A stretch of DNA of 17,848 nt, taken from assembly GCA_021846605.1 (NCBI GenBank), contig JAJZWQ010000048.1, forward strand, positions 1-17,848, given 5' to 3'. Position numbers and translations under genes: made by a program. A model generated the notes under the pieces. The model did no database searches. It was not told the origin of the DNA and saw only the letters and a list, made by a program, of their open reading frames with translations. Position 1 is the first letter of the stretch; every line of letters starts with the position of its first letter. This document shows, piece by piece, positions 1 to 5,416 of this stretch. The stretch comes from Bacillota bacterium (GTDB lineage Bacteria; Bacillota_E; RBS10-35; JAJYVN01).

Positions 1-103
1 TTCAGCCCCAACGGGCTCAGTCTTGTCTACATCTATGGCCGCGAATTGCGTCTTCCTCTACGGACACAAGGGCTGTCGCCGATTCCGGTCCTGGAACTTC
101 GGT

Positions 104-715
104 TTAGCCGTGGGGAGGTTCAGACGTGTCTCCGGGCTGGGCCCCTCCGCGTCGCTCCAAGACCAGCACGAAGCGCCGGTCGAACCGCCCGGCCGCCCAC
201 CGCCGACAGCAGTGCCCGCAGGCTCGCGCCCGCCCCGAGCGCAACTGGTAGCGGGCGTGGCACCGCGGGCAGACATAGACGGCGGTGCCACGGCGCGGCG
301 CGCGGGGCAGCGCCCGGGCGCGGGCCGGGGCTCCGTGCACCCGCAGCAGGCTCTGGAACACCGCCCCGTTTTCGCGGTGGGGGATCCCCTCCCGGTACAG
401 CCACCAGTGGCACAGTTCGTGCAGCAGCACCTGACGCGCCGCCTCGGCACCGTATCGGGCCAGGTAGGGGCCGGAGATGCGGATCGTCACCGTCGCCGGG
501 GTGAAATCGCCGGCCCGGTACCGCAGCCGTGGCGCCAGCTGTACCTGGCCGGGAAAGCGCATACCGAAGTGGGCCAGCGCCAGTTCGTCGGCCCAGGCCC
601 GCAGTTCGCCGCCCGGATGGCCGTCCAACGGGGAGCCCGCAGGGCCGGGGCGGGGGCCCCGTGTGGTCCCGGGGGGCCTCGCGGGGACGCGGTTCGTCGT
701 CGCGCGCGCCTGCAT
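104..715 (-). CDS. SprT-like zinc metalloprotein
   Basis: Predicted cytoplasmic protein of 203 aa. Residues 99-103 read HELCH, the HExxH zinc site of SprT-like domains. They are followed by WWLYREGIPHRENGAVFQSL, which resembles the family's downstream helix with its third metal-ligand region. The C-terminal part has a zinc ribbon: CPRC at 149-152 and CGHC at 166-169. Core plus ribbon matches the SprT/SprT-like architecture. In eukaryotes the related Spartan protease cleaves DNA-protein crosslinks, but the role of bacterial members is poorly known. I chose the ATG at 715-713 because GGAGGGAGGG lies just upstream on the minus strand. The reading frame stays open upstream to 1003, but that part has no family similarity and would overlap the divergent promoter region. 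The first 35 residues are Arg/Pro/Gly rich and probably disordered. The family assignment is firm; the substrate is unknown. Confidence 0.8.
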   Translation of the reverse strand: MQARATTNRVPARPPGTTRGPRPGPAGSPLDGHPGGELRAWADELALAHFGMRFPGQVQLAPRLRYRAGDFTPATVTIRISGPYLARYGAEAARQVLLHELCHWWLYREGIPHRENGAVFQSLLRVHGAPARARALPRAPRRGTAVYVCPRCHARYQLRSGRARACGHCCRRWAAGRFDRRFVLVLERRGGAQPGDTSEPPHG

Positions 716-1002
716 GGCGCGTCCCTCCCTCCGGTCCGCCCTCCACGCCATCCGCAGAGCCGTGGGGCAAGCCGGCGGCAGGGATGGTCCGACCCTGCAT
801 TCGATCCCGCCGACCTTGTTCCTGGCGAGGCGGGCCACCCCCGACGATCGGGGTGTCGAACCGCGGGACCCTCTACAATCAATATGTTTTGTGGATCTCA
901 ATGGGGTTGTCAGGCAGGAATTCCATGGAAGGCCGCGTAGAGGATTGATATCTGGAAGGATGGGGCCGGGCAGGCATCCGGACCTGGAAGGGGGGACGGA
1001 CA
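716..1002. promoter_or_regulatory. Divergent intergenic region between SprT-like and PilZ genes
   Basis: Start codons of two divergent genes flank this stretch, so promoters for both should lie here. The only AT-rich island is about 874-895. It contains TACAAT at 874-879, a plausible -10 hexamer for the plus strand, but no convincing -35 lies 16-18 bp upstream. A Shine-Dalgarno-like GGAAGGGGGG stands just before the PilZ start at 1003. The promoter placement is tentative. Confidence 0.25.
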
Positions 1003-1386
1003 TTGCTCAAATGGCTGGAACAGCGGCGCGACGCGCGCTCCATGGTCGCCCTCTCCGCCCAGTGGGATTCCAGCGGTCGCAGTGTGCCAATGGCCGTCCA
1101 TGACCTCTCTCGCTCCGGTGCCGGGTTGGCCGGAGTGCTCCCGGTGGGGCAGTGGGGCTGGTTGCGCTTTGCCCACGAGGGCCAGTATTACGACTTCTCG
1201 GCGGTGGTGGTCTGGGCCGACCTCGCACTGGGGCGTTGCGGGGTGGAATTTGTCCTCAACCCCCGGGACGCGCAGCGCGTGACCCGCCTGTCGCGGCGGT
1301 TGCCGCGGAGGTTCCGCCAGCGAGCCCCCGAGACGGTGCCCGTGGCTCCACCGGCAGGTGATGCAGAGGGCCTGCCCCAGGCCTGA
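1003..1386 (+). CDS. Single-domain PilZ protein, probable c-di-GMP receptor
   Basis: A 127-aa protein built almost entirely of one PilZ domain. Both halves of the cyclic-di-GMP signature are present: RxxxR at residues 8-12 (RRDAR) and DxSxxG at 34-39 (DLSRSG). A beta-rich core follows, ending GRCGVEFV. Stand-alone PilZ proteins bind c-di-GMP and act on motility, polysaccharide or envelope targets through protein contacts; the partner here cannot be read from the sequence. There is no signal peptide or membrane segment. The last 30 residues are Arg/Pro rich and look disordered. The start is TTG at 1003, chosen because GGAAGGGGGG lies about 8 nt upstream and because the RxxxR motif is close behind. 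No motility or exopolysaccharide gene is adjacent. The domain call is confident. Confidence 0.85.
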   Translation: MLKWLEQRRDARSMVALSAQWDSSGRSVPMAVHDLSRSGAGLAGVLPVGQWGWLRFAHEGQYYDFSAVVVWADLALGRCGVEFVLNPRDAQRVTRLSRRLPRRFRQRAPETVPVAPPAGDAEGLPQA

Positions 1387-1778
1387 GTCTGCCCCTCCAA
1401 GCACCCCACCCTGCTCTCCCCGGATCCGCGCCGCTCAAGGTCCTCCTGTGCGGCGTCCCCGTCCCCGGCCTGTACGGCTTGCCGTCGGCGGACGAGCCTG
1501 GGGCGCCTGAGACCGGCAGCGCGGGCCGAGACGGGCCAGGGCCTCCGGAGGCGGACCCGCCGGGGCCCTGATGCCGTACGGAGCGCGCGGGCATGCCGGC
1601 CAAGCTCGTCCGCGGGCCAGTCCCCGGCGGGGCACCTGCCCCTCCGGCTTGCGCCCCGCGGCGCGGTGCGCGTCACCGCAGGGGTGGGAGGCGCGAGGGG
1701 AGTCCTGCCTTTCCCTTGCAGGAGTGACCGCTGGACTGACAAACCGTGGCTGGTATCTCTGTGGGGGGGGTGCGGTGG
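1387..1778. other. Intergenic stretch, no gene seen
   Basis: About 390 bases between the PilZ and oxidoreductase genes. Reading frames here give only Arg/Pro/Gly-rich translations with no family resemblance. A small inverted repeat, TCCTGC at 1703-1708 and GCAGGA at 1718-1723 with a 9-nt loop, is the only structure noted. It has no U-tract, so I do not call it a terminator. A run of eight G (1763-1770) precedes the oxidoreductase start and may serve as its ribosome-binding site. Confidence 0.4.
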
Positions 1779-2981
1779 GTGGCCAAGGTCCGGATGGCGG
1801 CGATCGGCTGCGGCGGTATAGCGGGGGCCCATCAGCGCGGATGGAAGGAGATCTACGCCAAGGAGCCGGACCTGGTGGAGATCGTCGCGACCTGTGACAC
1901 CTACCGTCCAGCGGCGGAGCGGTACGCGGACCAGGTGGCCGAGTACCAGGGCAAGCGGCCGGAGGTCTATGACAACGTCGTGGAACTCCTGCGGTCCGGG
2001 CGCATCCAGGCGGCGGACGTCTGCACGCCCCACTACCTGCACCACCGGGTCGCCCTGGACTGCATCGCCGCGGATGTGGCCGTACAGGTGGAAAAGCCCA
2101 GCGGGCTGACCGTCAAGGCCACCAAGCGCATGATCGAGGCCGCGGCCGCGCGGAACGTGCTGCTGGCGACGGCCGAGAACGTCCGCCGCGGTCCATCCCA
2201 ACGGACCGCGTGGTGGGTGCTCAACGAGTCCGGGCGGCTTGGCCGTCCGCAAGGCTTCTTCATGCAGACGGTCCAGTACCGGGCGCCGGCCGCTCCGAGC
2301 GACGCGCCGAACTGGCATTGGAGGGCGGAGCGCACCCTCTCCGGCGGGGGTTGGGTCGTGGACTCGGGGGCCCACTACATGGACACGGTGCGCTACCTGT
2401 ATGGGAACGTGCACAGCGTGTATGGCCGGGTCGAAGGGTTGCAGGCGCATCCCATGGTCAGGCAGGGCCTGCGCGCCTTCGACGAGCAGGAGGACTACTT
2501 CACCGCGACCCTCAGCTTCGAGAGCGGGGTCATCGGGCAGTGGAGCCGGACCTCGGTGTTCCCGGGTCATGACTGGGCGCAGTGCGCCATCTATGGCACG
2601 CGGGGGGCCATCGTCGACCCGTCGGGAGACATCTTCCACGGCCCGCACGGGAATGCCGAGGTCCGGGTGCCGGGAGAGGCTCCGACGACGTTGGAGCAAC
2701 TGCTTCCCGCGTTCCTGGCCACGCTGTCTGCCGAGCGCCGGCAGCGACTGTTCCCGCATGACTTCTCCGACGGCTTCACCCTGGAGTGCTACGACTTCGC
2801 CCAGGCGGTGGCGACGGGGAGGGCGCCGGAGGTCAGCGCGGAGGTAGGGCTGCAGGCCAAGGCTGTCGCCTTTGCGATCTACGAGTCGGCCGCGACGGGG
2901 CAGGCGGTCCGCGTCGCGGACGTCCTGTCCGGCAAGATCGAGGTCTACCAGCGCTGGCTCAACGAAAAATGGGGGATCTAG
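1779..2981 (+). CDS. Gfo/Idh/MocA-family NAD(P)-dependent oxidoreductase
   Basis: A cytoplasmic dehydrogenase-like protein of 400 aa. The N-terminal Rossmann fold begins KVRMAAIGCGGIAGAH, with the dinucleotide-binding GCGGIA at residues 10-15. EKP at 105-107 supplies the conserved Lys that in this family contacts cofactor and substrate. The C-terminal alpha/beta domain carries DSGAHYMDTVRY (about 195-206), whose Asp and His match the usual substrate-site D/H pattern. Members oxidise or reduce sugars, inositols and related polyols; the substrate cannot be predicted here and no sugar transporter or isomerase is adjacent. Starts at 1746 (GTG), 1770 (GTG), 1779 (GTG) and 1794 (ATG) are possible. 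I chose 1779 because a G-run precedes it at suitable spacing and it leaves a normal first beta strand. No partner gene shares its transcript. Confidence 0.85.
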   Translation: MAKVRMAAIGCGGIAGAHQRGWKEIYAKEPDLVEIVATCDTYRPAAERYADQVAEYQGKRPEVYDNVVELLRSGRIQAADVCTPHYLHHRVALDCIAADVAVQVEKPSGLTVKATKRMIEAAAARNVLLATAENVRRGPSQRTAWWVLNESGRLGRPQGFFMQTVQYRAPAAPSDAPNWHWRAERTLSGGGWVVDSGAHYMDTVRYLYGNVHSVYGRVEGLQAHPMVRQGLRAFDEQEDYFTATLSFESGVIGQWSRTSVFPGHDWAQCAIYGTRGAIVDPSGDIFHGPHGNAEVRVPGEAPTTLEQLLPAFLATLSAERRQRLFPHDFSDGFTLECYDFAQAVATGRAPEVSAEVGLQAKAVAFAIYESAATGQAVRVADVLSGKIEVYQRWLNEKWGI

Positions 2982-3389
2982 TACTGCAATCAGGTTTGCG
3001 TCGATGATCGAGCGTATTAGTACCATTAATAACTAGGGTGGAAACCGCTGGCATGTGGTCAGGTACAGGTCTGCCACGCTGCACTCCCGGTCGCCGATCC
3101 AGCATGGCGGATCTCCTCCTACCTACCTACCTGGGTTGGGCAGGCGACGTCTTCACCCGCGGCTTGACCTATCAAGGGGGCAGGGAACTTCCATGCGGTC
3201 GAATGTCGGGGGGAACGGGGGATCGCACCGTGAGGTCACCGCTTGGCTCGCAGTGGATGTGTTGGACGCCACCTGCGACGCGGTCGAGGAAAAGGACTCC
3301 CGGACCACGGCCGGTGCCTCGTCGGTGGTAAGGTCTTCTGCTACGTCAGTGACTTCCCCCCCCCGCCCGGCTCCCCGTCGCTCTTGCGT
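2982..3389. other. Intergenic stretch with no recognisable gene
   Basis: No intact gene is seen. Positions about 3010-3036 form an AT-rich patch (TATTAGTACCATTAATAAC) that stands out against the GC-rich surroundings. It could be a promoter or imported DNA, but no -35/-10 pair is convincing. Short tandem CTAC units occur at about 3117-3130, and a nine-C run at 3356-3364. Open frames across 3055-3606 have compositions unlike the neighbouring real genes. I cannot assign anything to them. Confidence 0.4.
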
Positions 3390-3622
3390 CCCAGGAAGCC
3401 ACCGAATGTGGCCATACTTTCCCTGGCCGCCTCCTTGTTTGCGGAGCACCCGCAAAGTTGATCCACGGGCACGCCAAGATCACCCGCGTCCTGCGTTCGC
3501 TCGGCGCCGACGCCCTGGTGAGCGCGCCGCTGCCGCACCCGCTGAATCTGTGAAGGCCGACGCGGCACCTGTCGATTCAACTGGGCCGGGCGGCGGCGCA
3601 TTATGAAATCGGGGTGCGGTAG
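3390..3622 (+). pseudogene. Possible gene remnant with frame breaks, family unknown
   Basis: A stretch that looks coding in pieces. One frame ends NVAILSLAASLFAEHPQS and stops at about 3461. From about 3455 another frame reads KLIHGHAKITRVLRSLGADA with almost every third codon position G or C, as in the true genes nearby. It meets TGA at 3551-3553, then continues RHLSIQLGRAAAHYEIGVR to TAG at 3620-3622. This would fit an old gene broken by one frameshift and one nonsense change. I do not recognise the family, and there is no intact start. A 7-bp hairpin (CGGGGTG at 3610-3616, CACCCCG at 3627-3633) closes the segment. Chance open frames in GC-rich DNA remain a real alternative. Confidence 0.25.
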
Positions 3623-3947
3623 CTCACACCCCGGCCCAACGGTGCGGCAGATCGTTACGGCTGAGACAGAGCCCCCGGCCTCTGCAACAAGCTACGGGGC
3701 GGGCGTTCGCCTCCCTACCACCTATGCGGATTGAACCGCGAAGCAATGACCACGATGGCAACGTGCCGAGGAAGACCCAGGCGCCAAACCGTGATGGTCA
3801 CGGGCGTTCACCCCCAGGACCGCACCGTCGGACGGCCGGTGTTGACTGGCGACCTGCCCCGATGGGCCGCCCCGACAACCGAGCGGACCACACAGGACCG
3901 GAGCGAACCGCAGAGAACACAGGCGACCAGGGCGGCACGCGCGGGCG
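3623..3947. other. Intergenic stretch upstream of the hicB relic
   Basis: No gene is seen. The frame of hicB stays open upstream from 3724, but the translation is Arg/Pro/Asp-rich without similarity, and hicB has its own ribosome-binding site further down. A short perfect palindrome, CCGTGA-TGG-TCACGG, lies at 3789-3803. Its function, if any, is unknown. Confidence 0.4.
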
Positions 3948-3968
3948 TATACTGCGCTGGGAGGTGGG
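3948..3968 (+). promoter_or_regulatory. Candidate -10 box and ribosome-binding site of the hicB relic
   Basis: TATACT at 3948-3953 matches five of six positions of a sigma-A -10 hexamer and lies 20 nt before the hicB ATG. GGGAGGTGGG at 3959-3968 is a strong Shine-Dalgarno sequence 4 nt before that ATG. No clear -35 is visible at 16-18 bp, so the promoter is tentative. The ribosome-binding site is convincing and fixes the start of hicB. Confidence 0.4.
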
Positions 3969-3972
3969 CACG

Positions 3973-4214
3973 ATGGCGGTTGCTATGCCGTTGCGGACGC
4001 ACCGAATCGTGCTGGAACGGGACCCGGGCTGGCCGGGTTGGGCGGTCAGCGTGCCCACGCTGCCGGGATGCTTCACCCAGGGCAAGACGCAGGCCCAGGC
4101 GATTGAGCGGGTGCGCAGGCTATCGAGGTGCATATTGCCGGCTTGGAGGCCGACGGTGAACCCGTCCCCCCGCCGGACATAGACGGTCCCGCCGTTACCG
4201 TAGCCCGCCGATGA
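3973..4214 (+). pseudogene. hicB: HicB-family antitoxin, broken by a one-base frameshift
   Basis: HicB antitoxins neutralise the HicA mRNA interferase and often repress their own operon. The first 48 codons read as a HicB N-terminal fold, with WPGWAVSVPTLPGCFTQGKT in the family's signature region (xVPxLPGCxTqGxT) and AQAIERVR behind it. At about 4116 the frame is lost. Reading on from GCT at 4119 in the next frame restores the family's ending, AIEVHIAGLEADGEPVPPPD, and a stop at 4212-4214. Inserting one base between CGC and AG would rebuild a normal protein of about 80 aa with the expected REAIE sequence, so a single-base deletion is the simplest cause. As it stands the reading frame runs to an out-of-frame stop at 4180-4182. 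The repaired stop overlaps the hicA ATG as ATGA, a typical coupled arrangement. A sequencing error alone is unlikely because hicA is also damaged. Confidence 0.8.
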
Positions 4215-4356
4215 GTCGGCAACGGCGGGTGAACGCGCGCCCGGTCTTGGCGGCATTGAAACGCGCTGGCTTTCAAGAGCTACCCGACAAGGCAACAGGC
4301 CATCGGCCAGCCGCCAAGCCGGCTTGACTGCCGAGGAGTTTCAAACGCTCCTGTAG
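4211..4356 (+). pseudogene. hicA: HicA-family toxin remnant with its core deleted
   Basis: HicA toxins are small double-stranded-RNA-binding-fold ribonucleases that cleave mRNA. The beginning is intact: RPVLAALKRAGFQEL matches the HicA N-terminal helix and strand. In this frame the protein then ends after 38 aa at 4325-4327 without the catalytic GSHxxF/Y region. In another frame, from GGC at 4291, the normal C-terminus appears: GNRPSASRQAGLTAEEFQTL and a final Leu, stop TAG at 4354-4356, matching the usual RQAGLTxEEFxxLL ending. So the two ends survive but the central part with the active-site His, normally about 25-30 residues, is gone and the frame is shifted. The toxin is certainly inactive. 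It follows hicB with an ATGA overlap and converges on the tRNA-Ala gene. Confidence 0.75.
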
Positions 4357-4416
4357 CGCTCAGCACACCCCACCGACCATGCACCACGAACAAGGCCGAA
4401 CACCGCAGAACAAAGC

Positions 4417-4450
4417 GAAGCCCCCGGAGGCTTGTGGCTCTAGGGGCTTC
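4417..4450 (-). terminator. Probable terminator of tRNA-Ala
   Basis: A perfect 8-bp inverted repeat, GAAGCCCC at 4417-4424 and GGGGCTTC at 4443-4450, with an 18-nt loop. On the minus strand it lies 34 nt downstream of the tRNA 3' end and is followed by GCTTTGTTCT, a weak T-rich tract. It therefore fits a Rho-independent terminator for the tRNA transcript. The long loop and imperfect U-tract keep confidence moderate. Confidence 0.5.
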
Positions 4451-4484
4451 TCCTACTCCGGCGGGGCCGCCGGATTCCATGTCC

Positions 4485-4560
4485 TGGTGGAGATGAGGGG
4501 ATTCGAACCCCTGACCTCTGCGATGCGAACGCAGCGCTCTCCCAGCTGAGCTACATCCCC
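4485..4560 (-). tRNA. tRNA-Ala, anticodon CGC
   Basis: A 76-nt tRNA on the minus strand with encoded CCA. The acceptor stem GGGGATG pairs with CATCTCC and contains the G3-U70 wobble pair, the main identity element for alanyl-tRNA synthetase. The D arm is GCTC/GAGC, the anticodon stem is CTGCG/CGCAG with loop TTCGCAT, and the T arm is AGGGG/CCCCT around TTCGAAT. Positions 34-36 read CGC, which decodes GCG, a codon heavily used in this GC-rich genome. The gene has its own promoter upstream (4582-4610) and a likely terminator downstream, so it is a single-gene unit. Confidence 0.97.
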
Positions 4561-4581
4561 GATAGAGCGGAACAGTTCCGG

Positions 4582-4610
4582 ATTGTACGCGGGAGCGAGC
4601 GGCGAGTCAA
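4582..4610 (-). promoter_or_regulatory. Sigma-A-type promoter of tRNA-Ala
   Basis: On the minus strand TTGACT (plus 4605-4610) and TACAAT (plus 4582-4587) are separated by exactly 17 bp. Each hexamer differs from consensus at one position. Transcription would start near 4575, giving a leader of about 15 nt before the tRNA. This is the best promoter in the window. Confidence 0.8.
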
Positions 4611-4864
4611 TGCGCCGCAGCGCGTGCGCTGGCCCGGCGCTCGCTCCGCGGGGGCGCACCCAGCCCCAGGGGCGGACTGGGTTGGGGTCCGCGCGCGGTG
4701 GTGGACCGCGGGGTTGCCGTGTGGGGCGAGCAGACGATCCGGGCCCGCACGGCGCGCGCCGTAGCCTTGGCACCCTCCCGAGGCGCTCACTCTGGCGCGG
4801 AAGTTGGGCCACACCGGACACACAGTTTTTGGTGGTGGCGGCAGGAGGCCCGGGCGCGGTGGCG
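4611..4864. other. Intergenic stretch between the tRNA promoter and the mraZ control region
   Basis: No gene is seen. A GCGGAC/GTCCGC hairpin (4672-4677 and 4687-4692, 9-nt loop) is visible. The dcw promoter should lie at the right-hand end. TTGGGC at 4804-4809 and TATGGT at 4865-4870 resemble -35 and -10 hexamers but are not at a usable distance from each other, so I do not assign a promoter. Confidence 0.4.
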
Positions 4865-4868
4865 TATG

Positions 4869-4904
4869 GTGGGGCAAAGTGGGGTGAAGTGGGGGAGAGT
4901 GGGG
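4869..4904 (+). promoter_or_regulatory. MraZ operator: four GTGGGG boxes at 10-bp spacing
   Basis: GTGGGG occurs at 4869, 4879, 4889 and 4899, exactly one helical turn apart, with AT-richer spacers (caaa, tgaa, gaga-like). MraZ is known to bind short direct repeats with a GTGGG or AAAGTGG core upstream of its own gene and to repress the dcw operon. The array ends 55 nt before the mraZ ATG. TATGGT at 4865-4870 overlaps the first box and could be a -10 element, which would suit repression by promoter occlusion; no good -35 is seen. Confidence 0.85.
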
Positions 4905-4959
4905 GGCGCTTGGGCGGCCACACCCTCGCCTCTGGCCCGGCCGGAAGGGGGGTGCGGGC

Positions 4960-5397
4960 ATGACAGGGCTCATCGGCGCGTACCGGCACGCCATCGACGA
5001 CAAGGGCCGTCTTACGCTGCCGGCCCGCATCCGTGACGCGCTGGGCTCCGCCTTTGTGGTCACCAAAGGCTTGGACAACTGCCTGTTCATGTATCCGGCC
5101 CCCGAGTGGGAGGCGCTGGACGCCAAGCTGCGCGCCCTGCCGCTCACGAACAGGGAGGCGCGCCAGTTCGTGCGCGTCTTCTACGCCGGTGCGAGCGAAT
5201 GCCGTTGCGATGCCCAGGGCAGGGTGCTCCTGCCGGCCGTCCTCCGCGAGTATGCCGGGTTGGAGCGGGAGGGCGTGGTTGTCGGAGTGTCCACCCGCGT
5301 CGAGGTGTGGAAGCCAGAGGCGTGGGCGGGATACGTGCAGGAGGGAGACGCCGGGTACGAAGACCTAGCGGACCGCATGGAGGGCTTGGGGCTGTAA
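4960..5397 (+). CDS. mraZ: MraZ, transcriptional regulator of the dcw operon
   Basis: A 145-aa protein of normal length for MraZ, a ring-forming DNA-binding protein with two SpoVT/AbrB-like half-domains. The first carries DDKGRLTLPARIR (residues 13-25), the second DAQGRVLLP (84-92); these are the family's paired signature motifs. MraZ binds direct repeats ahead of its own gene, and four such repeats lie at 4869-4904, so autorepression of the whole downstream operon is likely. The ATG at 4960 follows GGAAGGGGGG at suitable spacing. It is the first gene of the dcw operon, followed after 19 nt by rsmH, the usual order. Confidence 0.97.
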   Translation: MTGLIGAYRHAIDDKGRLTLPARIRDALGSAFVVTKGLDNCLFMYPAPEWEALDAKLRALPLTNREARQFVRVFYAGASECRCDAQGRVLLPAVLREYAGLEREGVVVGVSTRVEVWKPEAWAGYVQEGDAGYEDLADRMEGLGL

Positions 5398-5416
5398 ACC
5401 GGGAGGAGGGCAGGCG

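Noticed and set aside
1..103. Open frames at the left edge that could be the end of an upstream gene
   Set aside because: Frame 1 gives a mildly protein-like stretch (SLVYIYGRELRLPLRTQG), but it continues antisense through the SprT-like gene to 504. Frame 3 stops at 105-107 after an unconvincing translation. Too little sequence to decide.
1188..3026. Long minus-strand open frame of 612 codons opposite the oxidoreductase
   Set aside because: It is an antisense shadow of the PilZ and Gfo/Idh/MocA genes. It is Arg/Pro-rich, with no motifs.
3117..3130. Short CTAC tandem units as a repeat element or CRISPR-like array
   Set aside because: There are only about three units of 4 bp with no spacers. 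This is ordinary low-complexity sequence.
3610..3633. Hairpin CGGGGTG/CACCCCG as a terminator
   Set aside because: There is no U-rich tract on either side and no intact gene to terminate. It is noted only as structure within the remnant entry.
3724..3972. Upstream extension of the hicB frame
   Set aside because: The translation has no HicB similarity, and a strong ribosome-binding site immediately before 3973 marks the real start.
4804..4870. sigma-A promoter for mraZ
   Set aside because: TTGGGC (4804-4809) and TATGGT (4865-4870) are 55 bp apart, and no other hexamer pair has 16-18 bp spacing. A promoter must be nearby, but the sequence does not show which bases.
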